Positions 54,106 through 63,740 of a stretch of 64,000 nt of DNA are shown here, piece after piece. The notes beneath the pieces were generated by a model. The model was given only the letters and a program-made list of their open reading frames with translations. It searched no databases and was not told where the DNA came from. How positions within the stretch are numbered: position 1 is the stretch's first letter; every line of letters begins with the position of its first letter. Origin of the DNA: Ariolimax columbianus (Eukaryota > Mollusca > Gastropoda > Stylommatophora > Arionidae); contig JAVGWX010000018.1 in assembly GCA_036924085.1 (NCBI GenBank), positions 26,671,563 to 26,735,562 of the forward strand. Reading direction: 5' to 3'. The position numbers and the translations under genes were made by a program.

Positions 54106-54199
54106 GTTTCCGAAAAGATTTTTCTGGAGAAACTAGCAGACGGTGAGAAAAAAGATTGGCACGATTTTCAGTCCATTGATGAGGAGAAAAAGCGTCAAG
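54106..54199 (+). CDS. GALNT10-like: GALNT coding exon 2: stem region with KDWHD motif
   Basis: 94 bases from acceptor TTCTCAG| (AG at 54104-54105) to donor AAG|GTAACT (GT at 54200). Enters in phase 0 after exon 1 and leaves in phase 1. It encodes VSEKIFLEKLADGEKKDWHD followed by FQSIDEEKKRQ. The KDWHD and charged helix before the catalytic domain match the stem of GALNT10-type enzymes. Acidic/basic composition contrasts with the AT-rich intron around it. The frame is open only between the two splice sites (stop TAA follows at 54203), as expected of an exon. Confidence 0.87.
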
Positions 54200-54354
54200 G
54201 TAACTAAACAGGACGGTGCCACAAATATTGACACAATTGTTAGGCAGAACAACAGCAGAGTTAATTAGTATTAGAGCATAATCATCAGCATCATGTAGGA
54301 TGGCCGTGACAGAACGCCGCTCTCATCCCAGCTTTTCAATATCTTCTTCTTTTT
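54200..54354. other. 5' end of GALNT intron 2
   Basis: No element was recognised. Confidence 0.5.
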
Positions 54355-54985
54355 TGCGTTCGGTTTCGGATGCTCGTTTTATGCCACCAGATGGGCTGCA
54401 TCCATGAAGTGACTCGTCAGTCGCATGTCCTCAATGGTTCCCCACAGTTTATATTGTATGTTTCTTCGACCTTGGGCCAGGTCTTCTCACGGGAGCCTTG
54501 ATGCAGTGGACATGTTTGCAGGATATGTTCTGGAGTCTGGAGTACTCTCTGACATGTGCATCGTACAGTCTGTGCTGCTTTCAATGTATGCATGTGTACA
54601 TTTAGTCTGCAATGACCTGTTCTGAGGTGTAAAATTGTGGTATACTGTTTCCTAATCAGTCTTTCTTCGTCTTCATCGATCAACTGATGCTGTGCCTCTA
54701 GTCCAGTGAGGTTCACGAAGGAGACTGTGTGTTTCAGGTCTTCTCCGGTCTGCCACTGCTTTTCGAGCATGGTCGCTCCCCCAGGCATCTGCTTCTCTTT
54801 GGTCTGCATAGGTAGAGCATTCTTGCAGAATATGTTCTGGTGTTTGCTTTGGTGCTCTACAATTGCACGTGGTGGTGTCTCTGATACCCATTCTGTGGAG
54901 GTGGGCCTTAGTCTACAATGTCCCGTTGTGAGTCTGAAGATCTTTGTCCATCTCTGCCAAGTTTGTCTAACAAAGTTTACACCAG
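54355..54985 (-). mobile_element. LINE RNase H-type C-terminus, duplicated Cys-His tail (type I)
   Basis: Minus strand: FRLTTGHCRLRP, CNCRAPKQTPEHILQECSTY (one frame) and DLKHTVSFVNLTGL, then a second version LHLRTGHCRLNVHMHTL, CTCQRVLQTPEHILQTCPLH, GSREKTWP. LRTGH-x-RL ... C-x-C ... TPEH-x-LQ-x-CP is the ending of RNase H-bearing LINEs (compare 34270-34400). Two versions in tandem imply a duplication or two neighbouring insertions. Confidence 0.78.
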
Positions 54986-55415
54986 CCAACTAAACTACAA
55001 GGGATGTAAGTACGGACAGAGACAAAGCTTACACAAGCTAACTAAACCGCAAGCGCAAAGGATGTAAGTACCAACAGAGACAAAGTTTACACCAGCCAAC
55101 TAAACTACAAGGGATGTAAGTACCAACAGAGACAAAGTTTACACCAGCCAACTAAACTACAAGGGATGTAAGTACGGACAGAGACAAAGCTTACACAAGC
55201 TAACTAAACCGCAGGCGCAAAGGATGTAAGTACCAACAGAGATAAAGTTTACACCAGCCAACTAAACTACAAGCGCAAAGGATGTAAGTACCAACAGAGA
55301 CAAAGCTTACACCAGCCAACTAAACCGCAAGCGCAAAGGATGTAAGTACGGACAGAGACAAAGCTTACACCAGCCAACTAAACTACAAAGGATGTAAGTA
55401 CCGACAGAGACGCCA
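54985..55415. repeat. 52/58-bp minisatellite at LINE end, about eight copies
   Basis: Units contain ACCAGCCAACTAAACTACAA, GGATGTAAGTACCAACAGAG and ACAAAGTTTAC. A 6-bp CGCAA-containing insertion makes the longer version. ACAAAGTTTACACCAGCCAA at the left edge is also the first LINE coding sequence (GVNFV on the minus strand), so the array appears seeded by the LINE end. Confidence 0.92.
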
Positions 55416-55514
55416 CAGAAGACATTTTGTTTATGAGAACAACGAATATTTCATTGTGTGTTTGTATTTCTGGTTATATTTTTCGCACTATTATATTTTC
55501 TGTCAAATGATACT

Positions 55515-55905
55515 GCTACAGTCCCGATTGATTCGCCGGGGTCTTGTAGAAAACAAAGATAACAAATAGGCCCACTGTCCCGCAGAGAGCATGTCGTAAG
55601 AGGCGACTTACTGGGTGATATGGTATAACACCGGCCATAGATAAGTGTTTGTTAAGAGCAGAAGAGATGGCGCCTAACAGGAACTACTTTGCTCTAGTGT
55701 TTGAACCTATTAAGATGGACTCGCACATCTGTTAACCACTCTCTGCGGCACTTGTCCTAACACAGCGGAGTAATAAGCTGCTCGAACCTAGCCCACTAAG
55801 CAGGAAATCCTCTATCCGGCCACATCCCACATCTGAGCTGGGACCTGCACAGGAGCATCCGCCACTGTAGAAGTTCAGGTGAACTAAGACTATGATTAAG
55901 CGTAC
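55515..55905 (-). repeat. Dispersed repeat D, copy 3 (inverted)
   Basis: Reverse complement of copies 1 and 2 across their length (GGTATAACACCGGCC, GATGGCGCCTAACAG, GCGGAGTAATAAGC, CCCACTAAGCAGGAAA). Confidence 0.85.
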
Positions 55906-56084
55906 TGCCATATGTTATTGTTCCTATTGCTAGTCTGAAAACAATGAAGTTTTCTTCTGTTATCTGGAGTAATATTGTAGTTTGTTATGAAGTTACACTT
56001 AAGTAATCTTCATATTCGACTTGGGCAAAGTTTAAGTTACGTAACGAAATAAAAAATGTAACCCTCTCGTAAGTCGAGGTGTTA
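55906..56084. other. Unassigned intron sequence
   Basis: No element was recognised. Confidence 0.4.
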
Positions 56085-58450
56085 ATGCAGTTGCCCATCG
56101 AAAGATGGTGACACCATCAGACATGCTGCTAGATGTGGTCTCGGATGACTATAGAGACAAATTCTGGCACTGTAGATTATGCCGGACTCGAGACACACAC
56201 GTAAAGATTCGGTTGTGGAGTTGTGAGCTCTGCTTTTTCGGACAGCACACTTTCTCCGAGTCTCTGCGATAACATATCGCTCAGCTAGCGGGACAGGTGG
56301 AACAGTTCTGTGCAAGCAGCTTCAGGGAAGTGATATTAATGCTGAAACCTTTCAGAGACACTTTTAACGAGTCTGTAGCGGTTTTTTTTTTTGTCACCCT
56401 AATGAGTGTTTACATCTTCTCAGCTCACAGTTTAACAGCTGCTTGGGAATGTGATCATCTGGTATGCGAACATGCTCGGTCCATCATATCTGGGCTTTCT
56501 GTAGAAGCGTATTGACGCTCAACATGTTTGTCATATTTAGAATTTCAGAGTCCAGCGCGTTATTCTAGCACTTGATCCTGAGCAGCCAACAGAGACAAAG
56601 ACTGATTCAGCTGTCTGCTATAAACTGTCGATGTTTCGCAAGCACGAAGCAAGGTGGTTAACACTCCAGCATGATGCACTTGTATCTAGGTGGAGCCACT
56701 TATACCCTGTGGGTTCTAAACGTTTTCTTGCAGCATCCAAGCACAGAGTTCAGATTTGAAATTCTGTTGTCAACATAAAAGATTCTCTAGTAAGGGAGCT
56801 GCCTAGACAGGTGAAGCTAGCGACTGCTTGGAGACGTTGCTTCTAAACAGTAATGATGTTCGATGTACGCCTTCCTAGGAAGAGTCTAGAATAGTGCCTC
56901 AGTTTGTCTAGGGTTGACCGTGGAACCAGTTACTCAATGCGGCCGGAAACTCCGTCATCGTGAACTGCACTTCTTGTTCTGAACAGATGTTTAGAGCGCA
57001 ATTTTCAACAAACAGGAGATCCAAGATCATGGCCTCACTCACCATGATGGAAGGCTTGTCTATATCGCTACCAAGATAAATGCATGATTTCACACCTTTT
57101 AGGAGTGTGTTTCCCAACACAGTCTGACTGTTTTTGTAGCATCTACTCTCACAATCTTGGGGTTTTATTTCTCGGAGTATTTTCAGTCCTGATTAATGTG
57201 ATCTCTTACAAATTGTATTTTGCATCTGGTTACTGTTATGGAGCAGAAGAGTCAAGTCGTCGGCGAATCCCAGATCATGCAGCTGTTTGCTAGAGCCCAT
57301 TCACTGCCATTTGTGTTGGTTGATGTTGTCTTCATAATCCAAAAGATAGCTAGCAGAATGAGAAATTTGTTAAAACCATCCATGTTGCATCCAGTTCTTA
57401 TCCATGCCGCATCCGATTCTTATCTCAAAGAGGTGAGAAAACTGACGTTCATGTAGAACTATACGATTTATATCTCCATACGTTGTAACTGTCTTTGTCA
57501 TTGTTAAAATACAGATCCTTGTTCACCCAACTTGTGTCCTCAGCACCTTTCTTCGTGGCATTGAAACATTGTCTACCTATCAGGAGAGCTTTCACGTGAG
57601 GTGCCTTCGCAAGAACCTCAGAGTTGGGTGGCAGGACAAGATCACCAACGACAAATGAATGATGCGGCAATCGATTTGGAATCATGGCAACAGAACGCCA
57701 TGGATCGTGTTACATGGAAAAGCAGGATTAAGCATGGAATACAGACAAAGGAGATACTGATTGCCGATAGGCTAAGAACTCAGCGTTTGAGAAGACACCC
57801 CACACCATGCGATACCACAAACGGTTCTGACTTTGCTTGGACACATTGTGGAAGAAGTTTCTCTGCTCGGATCGGTCTTGTGAGTCACATTCGGTATAGT
57901 CATGGACTAGTTACATCCCTTTTTATTCACAGCACACGTTGCTATCGTCTGACAAGACGGAAAGAGCCAATGGAACGTTGACATAATTAGACTAGCGAGC
58001 TTCATGGACTTGCCATGGTGTGTGAGCAATGTTCTGTGTGATTCACTATTCAAACTGTTAAATCGCTTTTCATAATCCATGAATGCAATATACATTGGTG
58101 TGTTCCATGCCACGCTCTGTTCCACTGCGATTCTCAGTGCAAATATATGGTTTGCATATGACCAAGCTTCCTCAGCGAGACGTTTGTCTTTGGCCTCTTT
58201 TAATCTTTATAGTACGATCATGTTCATTATGTTTCCAGGCGTTGATATTAACACTTTTCCTTTTGAGTAGTGTGTATACTATCTCTGTTGAAACATTGAT
58301 GTATGCTTTGATTTCACCTGCTGAGATATATGTACCAGTGGTTCTACCATCAATCAGGATCATTATGGCTTATTTGATTTCTTTTTTTCGTGTTTTTTCT
58401 CAATACTTGCAGCTCTGTTTCTGCTGACTGACTTGCGGATCTTGTGGAGC
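56085..58450 (-). mobile_element. LINE with zinc-finger terminus (type E), split by an opposite-strand LINE
   Basis: Minus strand: YIAFMDYEKRFNSLNSES (58090, normally F-DYEKAFDSL), then after the intervening 57500-57906 insertion DLLFVENCALNICSEQE (57020, YADDCAL), ASFTCLGSSLTRE (about 56780), VVLTTLLRACETSTVYSR, DSLKVSLKGFSINI, and CLESGIIYSARICLYSH (56210), the degraded C2H2 end. Many stops. Confidence 0.78.
57500..57906 (+). mobile_element. LINE 3' end with C2H2 terminus inserted in an opposite LINE (type E)
   Basis: The + strand reads STFLRGIETLSTYQESFHVR, CLRKNLRVGWQDKITND, then FAWTHCGRSFSARIGLVSHI with RYSH. The finger has one Cys changed to Trp (FAWTHC). It lies between RT blocks of the minus-strand element, a nested insertion or rearrangement. 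Confidence 0.82.
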
Positions 58451-58639
58451 TAAAATATCTGGTGTTTTAGTCCATTATGAATATTGCTAGGCCCCGGATT
58501 GGACTGACACTCACACTAGTCGACGACTTACATTTGTGTCCAAGAAAACATGTTGTGGTTTCCATTTGGATTAGTTAGGTCGTTCATTTTATTATGTTAT
58601 TCCTGCCGCTTATCTTGGCATAATCACGGCTTTTTGAAA
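58451..58639. other. Unassigned intron sequence
   Basis: No element was recognised. Confidence 0.4.
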
Positions 58640-58800
58640 TAGTATTTCGTCTACCCTGTGTCGTATTTCTACGGTTCAGGGTACACAACCGAACTTCACA
58701 AGATTGGATCTCGTCGCACTGTTTGCTGACAGTGTTGGTGTTGGTGTGTCTAAAACAAACAGATAGACCAATAATTGACTAACACATCGCTCGGGAGAGA
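58640..58800 (+). repeat. Dispersed repeat F, copy 3 (5' part)
   Basis: CGAACTTCACAAGATTGG and a following GTGTCTAAAACA / ACACATCGCT region correspond to 28626-28760. It runs into the 51-bp array. Confidence 0.6.
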
Positions 58801-59300
58801 TTGGGCCCCAGCCTGTTAGCAACATGCCCAAGACACATCGCTCGAGAGCGATTGGGCCCTACCCGGCTAGCAGCATGCCCATATACATTGCTCGGGCGAG
58901 AATGGGCCCTGCCCGGTTAGCAACATGTCCAGGACACATCGCTCGAGAGAGATTGGGCCCTACCCGGTTAGCAACATGCAAAAGACACATCGCTCGAGAG
59001 AGATTGGGCCCTGCCCGGTTAGCAACATGCCCAAGACACATCGCTCGAGAGAGATTGGGTCCGGCCCGGTTAGCAACATGCCCAGGACACATCGCTCGAG
59101 AGAGATTGGGCCCTGCCCGGTTAGCAACATGTCCAGGACACATCGCTCGAGAGAGATTGGGCCCTGCCCGGTTAGCAACATGCCCAGGACACATCACTCG
59201 AGAGAGATTGGGCCCTGCCAGGTTAGCAGCATGCCCAGAACACATCGCTCGAGAGAGATTGGGCCCTGCCCGGTTAGCAACATGCCCAAGACACATCTTT
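58783..59300. repeat. 51-bp minisatellite, ten copies
   Basis: Units contain ACACATCGCTCGAGAGAGAT, TGGGCCCTGCCCGGTTAGCA and ACATGCCCAAG. 51 is a multiple of three; long frames on both strands follow from that. The first unit is continuous with dispersed repeat F, so the array is seeded by that element. Confidence 0.95.
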
Positions 59301-60029
59301 CATACTCTGTGTGATGCCTTCCTTTAATCTTCGCGGTCCTCGCACCAGGAAAGTGGGATACTTATCTCCCTTCAAGGAGTCCGCAAGGACCTTTGTCGAC
59401 ACACCTACCATGGAACCACAGGGCGCCATGGCTTTAGCCCCAGATATTGAAAGTTCAATTGGAATTGCAGCCTGGAGTATTCTTTTTTGCAGCAGTATGT
59501 GATCATGTCAGTGACGCAACGTGTCACTAATGCCTAAACGAACATTATTATTATTGTTGAGCTGATCTATTAAAAAAGACTTCGAACTATTCTGTCTGTC
59601 TCTTCATGCGCACATTTATATTGCTAATCGTTTTCTTTCCATGGCCATTTACTTGCTTATATTTTCCTGTCAGTTTCTTTGTAGTGTTGTACATGTCTTG
59701 AACATTTTCTTTTACTGCATCTCCCTCTACCTTTCATGCCCTCAATATGTATTCTCTTGTCACTTCTTGCTTTTGTGATGACATCAGTATATTTTCTGAG
59801 CCCCGACTGTAGTATTTTTGGTACTGTTTCTGTTCAAATCTGTCTTCCTCGATTCTAATTCCTGTATCTGTGCTATAGATAGTATTGTTACCCATTCATT
59901 GATACACAAGTCTGATTGCATAATTATGTGTTCTTATCCAACTCTTAAGTTGGGATCGTCAAGGAACACAATCTAATATAAGCATTTCCTTTAAATTTGT
60001 GATTGAGATCTGTTGACTTGTATTTGTAG
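59301..60029. other. 3' part of GALNT intron 2
   Basis: No repeat or further exon was recognised. It ends with acceptor CTTGTATTTGTAG (60017-60029). Confidence 0.55.
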
Positions 60030-60174
60030 GCCCTGGGGAGCAAGGCGAAGCTTACATCCTGACTTCAGAGGAGGAAACACAGAAGGAGGAACTGTACAGA
60101 ATAAATGGTTTCAATGCTGTGGCAAGTGACAGGATTAGTTTAGAGAGATCTCTGAAGGACATAAGACATCCAGA
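60030..60174 (+). CDS. GALNT10-like: GALNT coding exon 3: start of luminal catalytic region
   Basis: 145 bases from acceptor TTTGTAG| to donor AGA|GTAAGA (GT at 60175). Entered in phase 1 and left in phase 2. It encodes GPGEQGEAYILTSEEETQKE, then LYRINGFNAVASDRISLERS and LKDIRHP with a final split codon GA-N (Glu or Asp). G-E-x-G ... GFN ... SD-x-IS-x-x-RS-x-x-D-x-RH is the diagnostic lead-in of pp-GalNAc transferases, immediately before the conserved Cys and the GT-A fold. The family motif continues with P-x-C, so a Cys codon should begin the next exon after the split codon. No frameshift or stop. Confidence 0.95.
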
Positions 60175-60299
60175 GTAAGACATTCTGCTATCCACAATTC
60201 TGTTTTGCTCTGTTTTGCTCTGTTATGTTATGTTCTATTCTGATAAGAATCAGTCGTGCCTTTCACTCTAGCAGAGAAGTCCCAACCAGCTTTCTTATC
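60175..60299. other. 5' end of GALNT intron 3
   Basis: Consensus donor GTAAGA, then CTGTTTTGCTCTGTTTTGCT-type short repeats (60200-60235). Confidence 0.7.
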
Positions 60300-61439
60300 T
60301 CGCTACACAGATCCATCGGTATATATAAATAATAATATTAATAGTACGCTTAGGCGACCAGGGCCCGTCGCGTCGAATGACCATGTCCATGACCACGCCT
60401 GATGGCCGTGCCCCAGGCGGCCTGCAGTTCTGTTGGGGAGGTGACGATCTGTTTTAGCCAGGTGTTGCGAGGACGGCCCCGAGGACGTCTCCAGGATGAG
60501 CATGGCTTCTCTCCGTAACTCGCATCCACAGCCTACCAGAGCATAACATGGGCTGGAACTTCCCTGGAAAGACGAGCAACGTGACCGAAGAAGGAGCGAC
60601 GACGGCGATCAATCGTTGAGACAATGCCTGCAAGTTGAGTACGTCGAACTACTTCACTGTTGGAAATCATGTCATGCCAGACGATCACTAAGATTGGCCT
60701 CTGGTTGCGCAGGTGGAAGGCCTCAAGACGCTGCCGGTCCTGCTGTAGTAGTGTCCAGGAAGAGTCTTCGCTGGGACCAGACTTCGCGGAGGGTGTATGG
60801 ATGATGCCGCTAAGTCCATTACATGGGTGATGTCGTGGCTGCTGCGTGCGTCAGAGGACTGTCTGTGCCCAGGTAGACAAAGTCCTCGGTGGATGCAACA
60901 GGGTTGTCGTTCACGGTGATGCTCAGCGCTGAGGGGTCCCGGCTGAGGTTTTGGATTTTCGTCTTCGTCCAAGAAATGTGCACGCTTGGGTGGGTAGCCG
61001 TTCGATCCAGTGCTTCTAGGGGGCCTACAAGGGCCTGAGAATCGTAGCCCGGTATGACGACGTCATCAACGTAGACGAGATCGGTTACCCGGGAGTCGCC
61101 AACGTGGACCCCTGTGTTGTGTGCAGAAGACTGTGTGAGGATCAAGTGCATGGCGCAGCAGAAAAGTGCAGGGGCGAGGACGCAGCTCTGTCGGACACCA
61201 GATGATGTAGAGGACTCCTATGTGAGATCCTGCTTGAGCCGAATTTTAGTGTTGTGTAACTGAAGCTTCTCAATTATCGTCAGCAGGGTGCCGGGGGATA
61301 CCTCGCATTCTAGGCCCTTCCACATGGCGTGTCTGTCCACAGAATCGAAGGCAGCCAGTAGGTCAACGTAGGTGACGTGGAGATGGCGGTTAAACTCGTG
61401 GTGCAGTTCTGTGAGGAGGCGGAGGGTGAGGATGGCGTC

Positions 61440-62412
61440 AATGATGGAGCGAGAAGCTGTGAACCCTGGCTGTTTGGGGCGACGATGGTGGAGTGAGAAG
61501 CTGCGAACTCTGGCTGTTGGGGGCGACGATGGTGGAGCGAGAAGCTGTGAACCCTGGCTGTTGGGGGCGACGATGGTAAAGCGAGAAGCTGTGAACCCTG
61601 GCTGTTGGGGGCGACGATGGTGGAGCGAGAAGCTGTGAACCATGGCTGTTGAGGGCGACGATGGTGGAGCGAGAAGCTGTGAACCCTGGCTGGAGGGGCG
61701 ACAATGTTGGAGCGAGAACATGTGAACCCTGACTTTTGGGGGCGACGATGGTGGAGCGAGAAGCTGTGAACTCTGGCTGTTGGGGGCGACGATGGTGGAG
61801 CGAGAAGCTGTGAACCCTGACTGTTGGGGGCGACGATGGTGGAGCGAGAAGCTGTGAACCCTGGCTGTTGGGAGCAACGATGGTATAGCGAGAAGCTGTG
61901 AACCCTGGCTGTTGGGGGCGACGATGGTGGAGCGAGAAGCTGTGAACCCTGACTGTTGGGGGCGACGATGGTGGAGCGAGAAGCTGTGAACCCTGGCTGT
62001 TGGGAGCAACGATGGTAGAGCGAGAAGCTGTGAACCCTGGCTGTTGGGGGCGACGATGATGGAGCGAGAAGCTGTGAACCCTGGCTCTTGGGGGCGACGA
62101 TGGTGGAGCGAGAAGCTGTGAACCCTGGCTGTTTGGGTCGACGATGGTGGAGCGAGAAGCTGTGAACTCTGGCTGTTGGGGGCGACGATGGTGGAGTGAG
62201 AAGCTGTAAACCCTGGCTGGAGGGGCGACGATGGTGAAGCGAGAAGCTGTGAACCCTGGCTGTTGGGGGCGACGATGGTGGAGCGAGAAGCTGTGAACCC
62301 TGGCTGGTGGGGGGCGACGAAGGTGGAGCGAGAAGCTGTGAGCCCTGGCTGTTGGGGGCGGCGAAGGTGGAGCGAGAAGCTGTGAACCCTGGCTGTTGGG
62401 GGCGACGATGCC
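61440..62412. repeat. 44-bp minisatellite inside LINE RT, about 22 copies
   Basis: Units contain GATGGTGGAGCGAGAAGCTG and TGAACCCTGGCTGTTGGGGG plus CGAC. On the minus strand the source is the RT segment RRP-x-QPGFT-x-SRSTI-x-A. Because 44 is one short of a multiple of three, successive units are read in rotating frames that all happen to be open (HRRPQQPGFTASRSTIV, APNSQGSQLLAPPSS, PPTARVHSFSLH). Confidence 0.96.
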
Positions 62413-62614
62413 TCATAAAAAGGGGCTGCAGTCTGGAGAAGAGCATATGTACGAAGACCTTACCCCGGACGAACAGTAGGGTAATAGGCCTGTAATTGCC
62501 ACATTCTAGACGGAAACCCTTTCCCTTGTACAGGGAAATAAATATGCCGTCGCGCCAGGCCACGGGCACTTAGTCAGTGTTCCACACCGTTGCGAAAAGT
62601 TGGTGCAGGGTGGT

Positions 62615-63400
62615 GTTCATCGGGTCTAGGGTGGTCATTGGGTCCAGACTGGTGATCATCGGGTCCAAGGGGGGGGGGGGGGGGTGGTCATCTGGTCCAG
62701 TCTGGTAATCATCGGGTCCAGGCTGGTGATCATCGGGTCCAGGCTGGTGATCATCGGTTTCAGGGTTGTGGTCATCGGGTCCAGGGTGGGGGTCATCGGG
62801 TGTTGGTCATTGGGTCCAGGGCGGTGGTCATCGGATCCAGGCTGGGGGTCATCGGGTCCAGGGTGGTGGTCATCGGGTCCAGGCTGGTGATCATCGGATC
62901 CAGGGGGGTGGTCATCGTGTCCAGGGTTGTGGTCATTTGGTCCAGGGTGGTGGTCATTGGGTCCAGGCTGGGGGTCACTAGGTCCAGGCTGGTGGTCATC
63001 GGGTCCAAGTTGGTGGTCATCGGGTCCAGGGTGGTGGTTATCTGGTCCAGGGTGGTGGTCATCGGGCTTAGGGTGGTGGTTATCTGGTCCAGGGTGGTGG
63101 TCATCAGGTCCAGGGGGGTTGTCATCGGGTCCAGGGGGGGTGGTCATCGGGTCCAAGGTGATGATCATCGGGTTCAGAGTGGTGGTCATCGGGTCCAGGG
63201 TGGTGGTCATCTGGTCCAGGGTGGTGGTCATCGTTTCCAGGAGTGGTCATCGCGTCCAAGGTGGTTGTCATCGGGTCCAGAGTGGTGGTCATCTGGTCCA
63301 GGGTGGTGGTCATCTGGTCCAGGGTGAGGGTCATCGGGTCCAGAGTGGTGGTCATCGGGTCCAGGGTGGTGGTCATCAGGTCCAGGGTGGTGGTCATCGG
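62615..63400. repeat. 21-bp minisatellite inside the same LINE, about 37 copies
   Basis: Units are GGGTCCAGGGTGGTGGTCAT plus C with many substitutions. The minus strand gives DPMTTTL heptads that merge at 62615 into the RT sequence DPMNTTLHQLFATVW, where TLLHNLHQLF would be expected. It is more diverged than the 44-bp array, and a G-run occurs at 62669-62685. Confidence 0.93.
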
Positions 63401-63740
63401 TCCAAGGCGTACTTTAAAAGTGAAGGGGGAATATTGTCGGAGCCAGCGGCTCTACCGTCTTACCGGTTTTTTATTTAATTGCTGCCTTAACCCCAGCAAT
63501 GGTAGGACCGTCAGGACTGGTGTCAGCGTCAGGAGTCGCTGTGAGAGACTCACAGATTATTTCTGGCGTGAGGATGGTGGTTAAAAGCCGCGTTGTAATG
63601 TTCGAGCCACCTGCTAGCTATTTCCTCTCATGGGATGCAGGGGTATCCATCCAGGTGGGGTACCGGAGGGACGTTGAGGGTGATCGGAGCCGAGAGCTTT
63701 TATTGCGCAGTATGTCGCTCTCATGTTGTTGCGCACTAGA

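Larger units (their letters stand above)
13143..60174 (+). other. GALNT10-like: Polypeptide N-acetylgalactosaminyltransferase gene, 5' part (exons 1-3 of coding region)
   Basis: Three exons joined at 13315/54106 and 54199/60030 give a continuous 134-codon frame plus two bases. Intron phases are 0, 1 and 2. Domain order is cytoplasmic tail, signal-anchor, stem, and start of the luminal glycosyltransferase region. The family transfers GalNAc from UDP-GalNAc to Ser/Thr of secretory proteins in the Golgi (mucin-type O-glycosylation). KDWHD followed by GEQG resembles GALNT10-type members as I know them, but orthology needs the missing GT-A (DxH) and ricin-type lectin exons, which lie beyond 64000. 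Intron 1 (13316-54105) and intron 2 (54200-60029) consist largely of transposons and arrays. The LINE at 60300-63740 lies in intron 3. Confidence 0.88.
60300..63740 (-). mobile_element. LINE RT with two internal arrays (type F)
   Basis: Minus strand from 63740: EEIASRWLEHYNAAFNH (63630), a degraded KTGRAAGSDNIPP segment (63450), array (63400-62615), HQLFATVWNTD (62600), VAWRDGIFISLYKGKGFRLE, NYRPITLLFVRGKVFVHMLF, array (62412-61440), IIDAILTLRLLTELHHEFNR, LHVTYVDLLAAFDSVDRHAM, LVYVDDVVIPGYDSQALVG (catalytic YVDD), ISWTKTKIQNLS, EDFVYLGTDS, and RGRPRNTWLK (60460). RT motifs are recognisable, but stops, frame changes and both arrays make it inactive. It lies in intron 3. Confidence 0.9.

Noticed and set aside
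61218..62569. 263- and 419-codon Ser/Pro-rich frames as a collagen- or mucin-like gene
   Set aside because: The central part is a 44-bp array read in rotating frames, and both ends are LINE RT motifs.
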